Of a DNA stretch of 64,000 bases, positions 35,453 to 45,048 are shown in pieces. Position 1 is the first letter of the stretch. Each line of letters opens with the position of its first letter. The stretch covers positions 806,001 through 870,000 of the forward strand of contig CAVPSU010000001.1 of the NCBI GenBank assembly GCA_963708715.1. The letters run 5' to 3'. This DNA comes from DAIOEK01 sp963708715 (lineage in GTDB: Bacteria; Chloroflexota; Anaerolineae; Anaerolineales; Anaerolineaceae). The translations under genes and the position numbers were made by a program. Under the pieces are notes generated by a model that worked only from the letters and a program-made list of their open reading frames with translations, ran no database searches and was not told the DNA's origin.

Positions 35453-35539
35453 ATGTTCTATATATGGATCGGCGTTCTAGCTTTTGGTTTGCTCGTCTAT
35501 TTGTTTATTGCATTACTTAAACCGGAGATTTTTGGATGA
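35453..35539 (+). CDS. kdpF: Potassium-transporting ATPase subunit F
   Basis: This 28-residue single-helix peptide ends in A-L-L-K-P-E-I-F-G, matching the KdpF C-terminal L-x-x-P-E-x-F motif. KdpF is a lipid-like stabiliser of the KdpABC complex. The stop overlaps the start of kdpA by four bases (ATGA). Confidence 0.88.
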   Translation: MFYIWIGVLAFGLLVYLFIALLKPEIFG

Positions 35540-37257
35540 CTCTCATTGGCAGTATTCAGATTCTTCTATTCTTTGTCGTGCTTACCCTCTTGGTAAAACC
35601 ATTGGGTGGTTATCTGACTCATATATATCAAGGAGATCGGACCATTTTAACACCAGTCATCGGCAGGTTTGAACAATGGCTATACAAAACTGCTGATATT
35701 CGCGATAGCGATGAGATGGACTGGAAATCTTATGGCATTTCTGTTCTTCTATTTAGCGCTGTTGGAATCATATTTTTATACCTTCTGTTACGCTTTCAGA
35801 ACTTACTCCCGCTAAATCCCCAAGGATTTAACGCTGTTGCACCAGACCTGGCACTTAATACCGCCGTAAGTTTCGTTACAAATACGAATTGGCAAAACTA
35901 TGGTGGTGAGACAACCCTGAGTTTGCTTTCGCAAATGGTTGGATTAACAGTGCAGAATTTTCTCTCGGCTGCGACAGGCATGGCAGTAGCGATTGCATTT
36001 ATTCGAGGGCTTGCCAGACGGCAGTCACAATACCTTGGAAATTTCTGGGTAGACCTGACCAGATCTGTTCTTTACATATTATTGCCTCTATCCATTTTTA
36101 TTGCGTTACTGCTCGTCGCTTGCGGCTCGGTGCAAACCCTCTCTTCGAATGTGGTGGTCACTACCCTGGATAAGAACCGACCACAGGTAATTGCACTTGG
36201 TCCTGTAGCTTCCCAGGTTGCGATCAAACATCTTGGAACAAATGGCGGTGGATTCTTTAATGCTAATTCCTCCCACCCGTTTGAAAATCCAACCCCATTT
36301 ACCAATCTACTATTAATGCTGGCTGAAACAGTGATACCAGCTGCTTTGACCTATTCATTTGGAAAGCTGGTCGGTGACACACGCCAGGGGTGGGTGGTAT
36401 ACACAGCGATGATGATTCTCCTTCTGTCTTTTACATTCCTGACGTATAGCGCAGAAGCCGCAGGTAACCCAAATTTGCATGCAATTGGGATAGATTCATC
36501 TTCCAGCCCTCTTCAACCAGGTGGAAATATGGAAGGAAAAGAATTGCGATTTGGGATTGCTCCCTCCGCCCTATTCGCATCCATTACTACTGCTACTTCA
36601 ACTGGAGCAGTAAATAGCATGCATGATTCATATACGCCTTTGGGTGGAATGTCCTTATTAGTGCTGATGCAATTGGGAGAAGTTGTCTTAGGAGGCGTCG
36701 GATCCGGCCTTTATGGGATTCTAATTTTTGTGCTGGTTGGTGTTTTCGTTGCTGGGCAGATGGTTGGAAGAACCCCGGAATACCTGGGGAAGAAAATTGA
36801 GCCATTTGAGATGAAAATGGCTGCAATCCTGATTCTGATTATGCCAATACTTGTCCTCGGGATGACTGCATTGGCTGTGACCCTTGATATAGGTAAAGCG
36901 GCAATTACCAATCCAGGTCCACATGGGTTCAGCCAGATATTATACGCATTCACCTCTCAAGGCAACAATAATGGTTCAGCGTTTGCCGGTCTTCTCGGAA
37001 ATAACACTTTTTTTAATTACACGGGAGCTCTAGCGATGTTTGTTTCCCGTTTTTGGATGATCATACCAACATTAGCGTTGGCAGGTTCTCTTGCTCAGAA
37101 AAAAAGAATTCCCACAGGAGGAGGAACCCTCCCTACCACTTCTCCTTTATTCATAATGTGGCTGATAGTAATAATTGTCCTTGTCGGAGCGTTGAATTTC
37201 TTGCCTGCGTTAGCGTTGGGTCCGGTAATTGAACATTTGCTGATGGTAGGTGGATGA
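35536..37257 (+). CDS. kdpA: Potassium-transporting ATPase subunit A
   Basis: This 573-residue polytopic protein carries the four selectivity-filter regions of KdpA: TNTNWQNYGGE, GTNGGGFFNANSSHPFENP, TATSTGAVNSMHD and QGNNNGSAFAG. It binds and passes K+ with high affinity as the channel-like subunit of the Kdp pump in the cytoplasmic membrane. The length fits the family. Its stop overlaps the kdpB start (ATGA), so the operon is tightly coupled. Confidence 0.97.
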   Translation: MTLIGSIQILLFFVVLTLLVKPLGGYLTHIYQGDRTILTPVIGRFEQWLYKTADIRDSDEMDWKSYGISVLLFSAVGIIFLYLLLRFQNLLPLNPQGFNAVAPDLALNTAVSFVTNTNWQNYGGETTLSLLSQMVGLTVQNFLSAATGMAVAIAFIRGLARRQSQYLGNFWVDLTRSVLYILLPLSIFIALLLVACGSVQTLSSNVVVTTLDKNRPQVIALGPVASQVAIKHLGTNGGGFFNANSSHPFENPTPFTNLLLMLAETVIPAALTYSFGKLVGDTRQGWVVYTAMMILLLSFTFLTYSAEAAGNPNLHAIGIDSSSSPLQPGGNMEGKELRFGIAPSALFASITTATSTGAVNSMHDSYTPLGGMSLLVLMQLGEVVLGGVGSGLYGILIFVLVGVFVAGQMVGRTPEYLGKKIEPFEMKMAAILILIMPILVLGMTALAVTLDIGKAAITNPGPHGFSQILYAFTSQGNNNGSAFAGLLGNNTFFNYTGALAMFVSRFWMIIPTLALAGSLAQKKRIPTGGGTLPTTSPLFIMWLIVIIVLVGALNFLPALALGPVIEHLLMVGG

Positions 37258-39362
37258 TGTCAATAAACATTAAACATAAAAACTTATCAAAGGCAAAAAG
37301 TATGCTGTATCGTCGTGCAGCATTGGATGCTTTCCTAAAACTCGACCCACGACGAATAGTGCGTAATCCGGTAATGTTTGTGGTGGAAGTCGGTAGTCTG
37401 TTAACTACGCTTCTCTGGGTACAGGCTTTGACTGGCCGTGGTGAAGCTTCCGCAAATTTTGTCGGAGCAATTACGATATGGTTATGGTTCACAGTTGTGT
37501 TTGCGAATTTTTCAGAAGCTATCGCCGAAGGCCGTGGAAAAGCCCAGGCAGATACACTGCGAAAAACGAGAAAAGAAACCCAAGCAAAAAAGATCCTTCG
37601 TCTTCCTGAAAAAGAGGAAAAGCCAGATAAATTCGAGCTATCAGCATCCTCTCAATTAAGGCAGGATGATCTCTTTTTTGTGGAAAGCGGAGAGATCATT
37701 CCGGCGGATGGAGAAGTAATTAAAGGGATTGCATCAGTCGATGAGAGCGCGGTTACCGGAGAATCCGCACCCGTGATTCGAGAATCGGGAGGAGATCGTT
37801 CGGCGGTGACCGGAGGCACCCGATTGCTTTCTGATTGGATAGTCGTAAAAGTTACTTCAAACCCCGGCGAAGGATTTCTGGATCGAATGATCAGTCTGGT
37901 GGAAGGGGCTAAACGGGTAAAAACTCCAAATGAGATCGCATTAAATATCTTACTAGCTTCCTTTACAATCATCTTTCTGGTAGTTTGTGTCACCCTGCTT
38001 CCATTTTCACTATTTAGCGTAGAGGCGGCAGGACACGGAACCCCAATTACAGTCACCGTTTTGGTTGCTTTACTGGTGTGCCTAATTCCGACAACAATTG
38101 GCGGTTTGCTTTCGGCTATTGGGATAGCAGGAATGGATCGATTGATCCAACGAAATGTTATCGCCATGTCAGGAAGAGCCGTTGAGGCTGCAGGCGACGT
38201 GGATGTATTGTTGTTGGACAAGACAGGCACAATCACCTTGGGAGACAGGCATGCTGTCGAGTTTTTACCCTTAAGTGGTGTATCAGCCTTCGATTTAGCT
38301 GAAGCTGCACAATTGGCATCCCTTGCTGATGAAACACCAGAAGGGCGCAGTGTGGTTATTTTAGCTAAAGAGAAATTCAACCTTCGGGGACGCACACTAT
38401 CTGCCAGTGATGCATATCCACAGGGTATGCACTTTATCCCATTTACAGCACAAACGCGGATGAGCGGAGTAAATCTGGATCATACTATTATCCGAAAAGG
38501 GGCTCCTGATGCAATGCTAGCTTTGATCGAGAAAAATGGGTATTTAGCCTCGCCAGAATTGCGGGGGTTAATTGATCATATTGCCAGATCGGGTGGCACA
38601 CCTTTGGTCGTAACAAAAAATGATCAGGCATTAGGCGTTATTCATTTGAAGGATATCGTAAAAGGAGGATTAACCGAACGATTTGGGCATTTACGACGGA
38701 TGGGCATTAAAACGATAATGATTACCGGAGATAATCCATTGACTGCTGCTGCAATCGCAGCAGAAGCAGGCGTGGATGATTTTCTGGCACAAGCCACCCC
38801 GGAGAACAAGCTCAAACTTATTCGGCAATATCAATCTGAAGGCCGGCTTGTGGCTATGACTGGCGATGGGACAAATGACGCGCCAGCATTAGCACAGGCA
38901 GATGTAGCCGTAGCCATGAACACTGGTACACAACCCGCTCGCGAAGCTGCAAATATGATAGATCTTGAATCAAACCCTACGAAACTGATTGAAATAGTTG
39001 AAATAGGGAAACAATTACTGATGACAAGGGGATCACTGACAACCTTCAGCATCGCGAATGATGTGGCAAAATATTTTGCTATCATCCCTGCAGCTTTTGC
39101 GGGGACTTACCCTCAGTTAAATTCTCTAAATTTTATGCATCTGGCAACACCTGAAAGTGCAATTCTTTCAGCGGTGATATTCAATGCTTTGATCATAATT
39201 GCCCTAATTCCTTTGGCTCTTAAAGGCGTGCCCTATCGCGCAGTAGGAGCTTCGGTCTTGCTAAGAGACAACCTGTTGATCTACGGATTGGGTGGATTAA
39301 TAGCACCATTTTTTGGGATCAAACTCATAGATATGGCTATGGCATTAATTGGTTTATCGTAA
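37254..39362 (+). CDS. kdpB: Potassium-transporting P-type ATPase subunit B
   Basis: This 702-residue P-type ATPase of the KdpB class has the actuator motif AVTGESAPV, the phosphorylated Asp in LLLDKTGTIT, and the hinge motif MTGDGTNDAPALAQADVAVAM. Early membrane segments and the FTAQTRMSGV nucleotide-binding loop are typical. It hydrolyses ATP to drive K+ uptake through KdpA. Every catalytic residue checked is present, so the pump itself looks functional despite the damaged regulator gene downstream. Confidence 0.97.
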   Translation: MMSINIKHKNLSKAKSMLYRRAALDAFLKLDPRRIVRNPVMFVVEVGSLLTTLLWVQALTGRGEASANFVGAITIWLWFTVVFANFSEAIAEGRGKAQADTLRKTRKETQAKKILRLPEKEEKPDKFELSASSQLRQDDLFFVESGEIIPADGEVIKGIASVDESAVTGESAPVIRESGGDRSAVTGGTRLLSDWIVVKVTSNPGEGFLDRMISLVEGAKRVKTPNEIALNILLASFTIIFLVVCVTLLPFSLFSVEAAGHGTPITVTVLVALLVCLIPTTIGGLLSAIGIAGMDRLIQRNVIAMSGRAVEAAGDVDVLLLDKTGTITLGDRHAVEFLPLSGVSAFDLAEAAQLASLADETPEGRSVVILAKEKFNLRGRTLSASDAYPQGMHFIPFTAQTRMSGVNLDHTIIRKGAPDAMLALIEKNGYLASPELRGLIDHIARSGGTPLVVTKNDQALGVIHLKDIVKGGLTERFGHLRRMGIKTIMITGDNPLTAAAIAAEAGVDDFLAQATPENKLKLIRQYQSEGRLVAMTGDGTNDAPALAQADVAVAMNTGTQPAREAANMIDLESNPTKLIEIVEIGKQLLMTRGSLTTFSIANDVAKYFAIIPAAFAGTYPQLNSLNFMHLATPESAILSAVIFNALIIIALIPLALKGVPYRAVGASVLLRDNLLIYGLGGLIAPFFGIKLIDMAMALIGLS

Positions 39363-39381
39363 TAAGAGAGAAAGGAAACAA

Positions 39382-39720
39382 ATGGATACCGTTCGATTGT
39401 CTGTGATTGCTGATATCTTCTTATGGGGTACGATTCCTTTATTAGGGGTAATGGCTTATTGGGAACAACACTTACACCTGCCTGCTTCAGGGCATGAATT
39501 GTTACAATTGATATTGTTGGGAATCTGTTTTAGCTGGGCATATTTTTGGTTCGCAGTTGGTGAAAGAGACCGGCTCGCTCATTTCTTATCTAATCATTCC
39601 CAAGATAAGCAGATTCATTATTTACAATTGAAGAAAGAAGATCAAGACAGTTTTTCTTCTTTTCCTAAGAACACCGCCAATATTGAAATCGCGGAGAGAT
39701 TCCATGCTTCAAAGAATTAA
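39382..39720 (+). CDS. Membrane protein of unknown function inside the kdp operon
   Basis: This 112-residue protein has two hydrophobic helices (about residues 8-28 and 42-62, the second rich in aromatics: SWAYFWFAVGERD) and a polar, Ser/Gln-rich cytoplasmic tail. It is not a known Kdp subunit. AAAGGA is correctly placed before the ATG at 39382. Its 3' end overlaps the start of kdpC by 17 bases, so it is translated as part of the operon. A role in assembly or modulation of the pump is possible but only inferred from position. Confidence 0.65.
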   Translation: MDTVRLSVIADIFLWGTIPLLGVMAYWEQHLHLPASGHELLQLILLGICFSWAYFWFAVGERDRLAHFLSNHSQDKQIHYLQLKKEDQDSFSSFPKNTANIEIAERFHASKN

Positions 39721-40279
39721 ATCCACTTTGATCATTTTTACTTTTTTCACAATTCTTACAGGATTAGGTTATCCGCTATTAATTACAGGATCCGCCCATG
39801 TATTGTTTCCGCGACAATCCAACGGAAGCTTGTTAATTAACAAAGATTCAACTCTATTTGGATCAGAGCTGATCGGGCAGGCTTTCACCGATCCAAAATA
39901 TTTTTGGGGGCGGCTTTCGGCCACCAGCGGTGAGCCTTACAACTCTGCGGCATCTGGCGGAAGTAATAATAGTGTCCTAAATATCAATTTGTTTGATCAG
40001 GTTCAATCGCGCCAGGCACTCCTATATAAGAGCGATCCAACAAATAATTCACATGTTCCTATCGATTTGGTAACCTCTTCGGCAAGTGGACTTGACCCTC
40101 ATATTAGTCCTGCCGCAGCCTATTATCAAGTACCGCGAGTCGCACGCGAACGTTCACTTCCCGAAGAGAAGTTACGTTCAATGGTTCAAAACCATATTGA
40201 AATACCATTTTTGGGTATATTTGGTGAGCCTAGAGTGAACATATTATTACTCAATTTTGCTCTTGATTCGTTACAATAG
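39704..40279 (+). CDS. kdpC: Potassium-transporting ATPase subunit C
   Basis: This 191-residue protein has one N-terminal membrane helix and the KdpC landmarks GSELIGQAFTDPKYFWGRLSAT, then SGLDPHISPAAAYYQVPRVA. It is the periplasmic stabilising subunit that raises affinity for K+. The ATG at 39704 has GGAGAG five bases ahead. A longer upstream reading would only extend into the preceding gene. Confidence 0.95.
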   Translation: MLQRIKSTLIIFTFFTILTGLGYPLLITGSAHVLFPRQSNGSLLINKDSTLFGSELIGQAFTDPKYFWGRLSATSGEPYNSAASGGSNNSVLNINLFDQVQSRQALLYKSDPTNNSHVPIDLVTSSASGLDPHISPAAAYYQVPRVARERSLPEEKLRSMVQNHIEIPFLGIFGEPRVNILLLNFALDSLQ

Positions 40280-40283
40280 ATTG

Positions 40284-42980
40284 ATGAAAGAATTACATCG
40301 CCCCAATCCGGACGAACTACTAACACACATCCAGGAAGCGGAAGAGCATAAGCTTCAAGGTAAGCTTAAAATATTCCTTGGATATGCAGCGGGAGTGGGC
40401 AAAACTTACGCAATGCTCGAAGCAGCCCATCAGCGAAAAGAACAGGGAGTTGATGTGATCATTGGCTACATCGAAACTCACGGGCGTAAAGATACAGACG
40501 ACAAATTAATTGGTTTGGAAATTACACCAAAGAAGTCGGCTAATTACCACGGTGTAGAGCTGAACGATATGGATTTAGATGTTATATTGGAGCGTCATCC
40601 GCATTTGGTTCTTGTGGATGAGTTAGCACATACCAATATTCCTGGTTTACGTCACCCAAAACGGTATCAGGACGTTGAAGAATTGCTTAAGTCCGGAATT
40701 GATGTGTACACGACCGTCAATATTCAGCACTTTGAGAGCATGAATGATATAGTCCAACAAATAACGGGGGTAACTGTACATGAAACCATTCCAGACCGAA
40801 TCATGGACGAAGCTAACGAGATAGAGGTGATTGATCTTCCACCCGACGAATTAATCCAACGAATCAAGGAAGGTAAAGTATATATCCCTGATCAAGCTGC
40901 ACGAGCAATCGATAAGTTTTTCCGTAAAGGTAATTTGACTGCTCTAAGAGAAATAAGCTTACGTCGTGCTGCCGAACGAGTGGATAATCAAATGCGATCC
41001 TACATGCAGGCGGAGTCTATTCCAGGACCTTGGCCTGCCCGTGATAGGATCCTCGTTTGTATCAGTTCACATCCACTTGGAGAAAGGCTAATCCGAACAG
41101 GCAGGCGATTGTCCGACAATCTGGGAGTGGAATGGATTGTCGCATTTGTTGAAACACCAGGTCATACCCACATGCCTGTTGAAAATCAAGAGCGTATTGT
41201 TCAAAATTTGCATCTGGCGGAACAATTAGGCGCCCGAATAGAAAATTTATCCGGTGCCTCCGTGGCTGATACAGTTTTGGAATTTGCCCATCGTAATAAT
41301 GTAACCAAGATCATCGCCGGGAAGCCGTTACGCCCACGTTGGTTTGAGCTATTGCGGGGTGGATCAGTAGTTGATCAGATCATCCGGAAAAGCGGAATGA
41401 TAGATATTTACGTCATTAGCGAGCCTACACCTGAATCTGTACCTATGCCACAATCTACCAGCCTGTTAAACCAGAGATGGGGGAGATATTTTAAAAGCTT
41501 GTTATTAGTCGGAGCTGTAACCGGACTCAATTCAATAATCTTTGTAAACCTGGAACCTACTAATCTTGTAATGTTCTATCTGGCTGCAGTCGTAATTGCT
41601 GCGATGTTTTGGGGTCGCGGACCGTCTATTCTGGCTTCCGTATTAAGTGTCCTTATATTTGATTTTTTCTTTGTGAATCCCCATTTTAGTTTTGCTGTTA
41701 GCGATACAGAATATCTCGTAACTTTTACTGGTTTTTTGATTGTAGGGTTAGTAATTAGCTCGTTAGCCTCTTTATTGCGAGACCAACTTGACCAACTTAG
41801 AAAAAGGGAAATTAGCGCCCAGATTGTTAATTCGCTCGGGCGGGAACTCACTGCCGCAGTGAATCTTGAAGAGGTATTCAGAGTGGTTATTGATAAATTA
41901 GGGGAAACCTATGATAGCGATGTTGGGATTTTTCTACCAGTGACAGATGGAATTGAGATGCGGGCTTCATCCAATGGGTTTGCACTTGATCCCAATGAAA
42001 GAGCGGTTGCCTTATGGACCTTTCAGAATGCACAGGCAGCAGGGACCGGAACAGATACACTTCCGGCAGCGTCAATCCGAACTTTACCTTTGAAGACAGC
42101 TCATGGGATGATTGGTGTCCTAGGATTAAAAGAGCATAATCAGTCACGCCAGCTATCCCAAGATGACCGTTTGGTTTTAGAAAACTTTACAAATTTGTCT
42201 GCATTGGCGATAGAACGTTCACTCTTTGCTGAACAAGTAAATCAGGCTGAATCACTTCGAACAACTGAACGGCTTCAATCAGCGTTATTAAATTCAATAT
42301 CTCATGAATTAAGGACTCCTCTTGCATCAATTATGGGAGCGCTTACCAGTTTGGATGAAGATGAAAGCAATTCCGTATCAGGATCTACGCTTAATCACGA
42401 AACAAGGGTCGAGTTAATCAAATCAGCAGCCGAACAGACCAGACAATTAAATCACCTAGTTGGAAATCTATTAGATATGACTCGCCTCCAATCGGGGACT
42501 GTCCAATTAAAACGAACGCCAGTAGATATCCAGGATCTTTTTGGTGCTGTATTGACCCAGATAGAAGATCGATTACGGTGGCACCATGTGGAAGTTAATA
42601 TTGCAGACGGTATTCCAGCGATTTCATTAGACGCTGTATTGATCGGCCAAGCCCTTGTAAACATGCTTGATAATGCGAAAAAGTTTTCTCCACATGGCAC
42701 AAGGATTCTTATGCAAGCATCGATGCGAAAAGAGGAATTAATACTTTCAGTTCAAGATGAAGGCCCGGGAGTTCCACCTGCTGAGTTACCACGGATATTC
42801 GAAAAATTTTATCGTGGTAGTTCATCATCCGGTTCAAGCGGAACTGGTCTAGGTTTATCGATTTGCCGAGGCATCGTGGAAGCCCACGGAGGACGAATTT
42901 GGGCTGAGAATGGTTCGAATGGTGGATTGATTGTGATAATTTCCCTTCCTTGTAGAAATAGTGAAGATAGAAATGAGTGA
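40284..42980 (+). CDS. kdpD: Osmosensitive K+ channel sensor histidine kinase
   Basis: This 898-residue full-length KdpD has the N-terminal KdpD domain with Walker A GYAAGVGKTYAML and VLVDELAHTN, a UspA-like domain (about 245-365), four DUF4118 membrane helices (about 395-490), a GAF domain (about 515-640), then HisKA with ISHELRTPLASIMG and HATPase with DNAKKFSP and GTGLGLSICRGI motifs. It should sense low K+ or turgor and phosphorylate KdpE. No good Shine-Dalgarno precedes the chosen ATG; a start nine codons earlier within kdpC is possible. Its stop overlaps the kdpE start (GTGA). Confidence 0.95.
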   Translation: MKELHRPNPDELLTHIQEAEEHKLQGKLKIFLGYAAGVGKTYAMLEAAHQRKEQGVDVIIGYIETHGRKDTDDKLIGLEITPKKSANYHGVELNDMDLDVILERHPHLVLVDELAHTNIPGLRHPKRYQDVEELLKSGIDVYTTVNIQHFESMNDIVQQITGVTVHETIPDRIMDEANEIEVIDLPPDELIQRIKEGKVYIPDQAARAIDKFFRKGNLTALREISLRRAAERVDNQMRSYMQAESIPGPWPARDRILVCISSHPLGERLIRTGRRLSDNLGVEWIVAFVETPGHTHMPVENQERIVQNLHLAEQLGARIENLSGASVADTVLEFAHRNNVTKIIAGKPLRPRWFELLRGGSVVDQIIRKSGMIDIYVISEPTPESVPMPQSTSLLNQRWGRYFKSLLLVGAVTGLNSIIFVNLEPTNLVMFYLAAVVIAAMFWGRGPSILASVLSVLIFDFFFVNPHFSFAVSDTEYLVTFTGFLIVGLVISSLASLLRDQLDQLRKREISAQIVNSLGRELTAAVNLEEVFRVVIDKLGETYDSDVGIFLPVTDGIEMRASSNGFALDPNERAVALWTFQNAQAAGTGTDTLPAASIRTLPLKTAHGMIGVLGLKEHNQSRQLSQDDRLVLENFTNLSALAIERSLFAEQVNQAESLRTTERLQSALLNSISHELRTPLASIMGALTSLDEDESNSVSGSTLNHETRVELIKSAAEQTRQLNHLVGNLLDMTRLQSGTVQLKRTPVDIQDLFGAVLTQIEDRLRWHHVEVNIADGIPAISLDAVLIGQALVNMLDNAKKFSPHGTRILMQASMRKEELILSVQDEGPGVPPAELPRIFEKFYRGSSSSGSSGTGLGLSICRGIVEAHGGRIWAENGSNGGLIVIISLPCRNSEDRNE

Positions 42981-43672
42981 CCGTGGTCGATAACCTCAGG
43001 ATATTAGTGATCGACGACGAAATTGAAATTCGTCGATTCTTACGGCTAACCTTAACCGCACATGGCAATACAGTATTTGAAGCATCGAGTGCGAAAGAAG
43101 GGCTTCTTTTGGTTGTCAACCATCGACCCGACTTGATCATATTGGATTTAGGATTACCTGATCTGGATGGAGTTGAAGTCACTCGACAGGTTCGGGGATG
43201 AAGTCGGATTCCAATAATTATTTTATCGGTGCGAGACCAGGAACAGATAAAAATAGAAGCATTGGATGCGGGCGCTGATGATTACCTAACCAAACCATTT
43301 GGGGTGGGAGAATTACTCGCTCGAATCCGGGTAGTAATGCGGCGTATTGTTACATCCGAAGGCGATCCAGTTTATAAGGTCGGTGATCTGGTGGTAGATC
43401 TGGCACGACATAAAGTTAGTATTTCCGCGAAAGAGGTAATACTCACTCCAACTGAATTTGACCTATTAAAGACCCTCGCTAAGAATGCCGGCAAGGTGAT
43501 CACCCACCGGCAACTTATTCACCAGGTCTGGGGTGTAACCTACGAAGACGAAGATCGATTGTTACGAGTAAATATCGCCAATCTGCGGAAGAAAATCGAG
43601 GAAAATCCCTCAAAACCGAATTATCTATTGACCGAGTTAGGTGTCGGGTACAGACTAAGAAGCGAAGAATAA
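42977..43672 (+). pseudogene. kdpE: kdpE response regulator interrupted by one in-frame TGA
   Basis: Read through, the frame gives 231 residues, the normal KdpE length: receiver domain (VIDDEIEIRRFL, phospho-acceptor Asp in LIILDLGLPDLDG, Lys in DYLTKPFG) and an OmpR-type winged-helix domain (LTPTEFDLLKTLAKNAGKV). Codon 75 (43199-43201) is TGA. KdpE proteins have a conserved Trp exactly here (W-S-x-x-P-I-I-x-L-S), so this is TGG changed to TGA. No SECIS-like hairpin follows and other genes in the window stop with TGA, so recoding is unlikely. It is a nonsense mutation or a one-base sequence error; the rest of the gene shows no decay. Confidence 0.88.
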
Positions 43673-43710
43673 AATACAATCTAGCGCTATTTGAATCGTT
43701 ATTCAAAAAC

Positions 43711-44800
43711 CTACAGTAACTGGTCCAACAACTCAATCATTTCCTGGTCCCCTCCGGCTGGAGGACGCCAATCCACCCGGACAACCTCTACCTTCTGATC
43801 TTCGAGATTCTTGGCGAAGCTCTCCAATCCGATGTTGATCACAACCAGCGGATGTTTTAATAACTGGCAGCCTGATCAATCATGGTTCACCTCGCTTAAG
43901 TAGTGGACGCAGTACTGCGTAGCCAGTGCATTCCTTTGGAATACAACCGCACCGCAATCATTCAACAGCTTAGTCTGGAGCGTTCGATCTTGTATGTCGC
44001 CTCAGTGCCGCAGATCGACGCCACCACTTTAAGTTTTCTTCCTGGATGGCCTCCACCAGTTCTCCGACCGGATCTATAGAAGAGTTATAACCGAGGATGA
44101 AGTCGATCAATAAAACAGCAACTTCCGGATCATTCGCTTCTTTGATCATCCCCAAAGCCCGCTGGCTGCCATCGATCATAGGATGTGGGCAACCGACCAT
44201 ATAGAATTCATCACCCATGTCCTCAATGGAATTCTTCTGGCTTTGATCCGGATGGTTTAAGGTAAGCTTTTTGTCGAGAGGTGCATTGGAATAAACCTGG
44301 ATGCCTGCTTCTTGTAAGATTTGCTGCGACTGATAGCAGAAAGTACCCCCTGCAAACACCTCGTAGATATTTCTGCTTCTTTCCGATTGCCTTTCTTCCC
44401 GGGCGAGCGGATTGAATTACGGTGGAAGTCTGTCCGCCAATTGCTTGAATTGCCAATTGCACGGCTTCATCGATGGTCTTGGCTCTCCGAAAATACTTTC
44501 CCTCCCCATTGACCGCCTGTTGAATGCCGAGGAAACAACAGATGACTGGCATTTGGAAAGTCTTGATCCGCTCGATCAACGTAGCCAATGTCTTTACGCC
44601 GGGTGGTTTGGATATGATGGCAATGACCTTCATTGAGTGGTCTTTTTCCAAAATATCCAGCGCAGGCAGGGTCATCAAACCACTGACCGCATCCGATACG
44701 CCCACCCGTTCCGATGGCATGAGAAATCCCTTAACCCGCGTTGTGAACCATACATGTGAATTCCTGTAACCCAGTTCCTGCCGCTGCGATGGCTCCGATG
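43711..44800 (-). pseudogene. fdrA: fdrA (acyl-CoA synthetase-like) remnant with several frameshifts
   Basis: The minus strand contains recognisable FdrA pieces in shifting frames: SDAVSGLMTLPALDILEKD, then KVIAIISKPPGVKTLATL, PVICCFLGIQ, a segment with MFAGGTFCYQSQQIL and DMGDEFYMVGCPHPMIDGSQ, DPEVAVLLIDFILGYNSSIDP, and the C-terminus VINIGLESFAKNLED and VDWRPPAGGDQEM ending at TAG (43711-43713). FdrA is a succinyl-CoA-synthetase-like protein encoded near purine and allantoin degradation genes. This copy is clearly dead. Its upstream end is joined to a fragment of a MASE1 domain. Confidence 0.75.
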
Positions 44801-44809
44801 GCTCCACCC

Positions 44810-45014
44810 CTGACGAAATATTCAGGGCATTATTAAATAAGTATCCAAGAATTACTCCCAACGCAATTCCAGGCCAATATTTGATACCAAAGAGTAGAAG
44901 TGCCGCGATAGCGATTCCGGTTGGTGGCCAGACCGGCGATGTGTTTGGCTGGACATGGACTATCTGCAGACCAAGACGCGCAGCCAGATGGTAGATTATT
45001 CCCAGGCAAAGCAC
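44810..45014 (-). pseudogene. MASE1 sensor-domain fragment
   Basis: About 68 codons read as the start of a MASE1 membrane sensor domain (PVWPPTGIAIAALLLFGIKY then WPGIALGVILGYLFNN). The frame then runs straight into the fdrA remnant, and no kinase or GGDEF output follows. It is a truncated leftover, probably created by a deletion that fused two unrelated genes. Confidence 0.6.
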
Positions 45015-45048
45015 CCCGATAGAATATCTGGCTGATGTCTGAACCCAA

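Noticed and set aside
37652..38395. Minus-strand open frame of 247 codons inside kdpB
   Set aside because: kdpB is unambiguous here. The reverse frame is Ser/Thr/Ile-rich with no motif.
43199..43201. Selenocysteine at the kdpE UGA
   Set aside because: The position is a conserved Trp, not Cys, and no stable hairpin lies 16-37 bases downstream. A nonsense change or sequence error is more likely.
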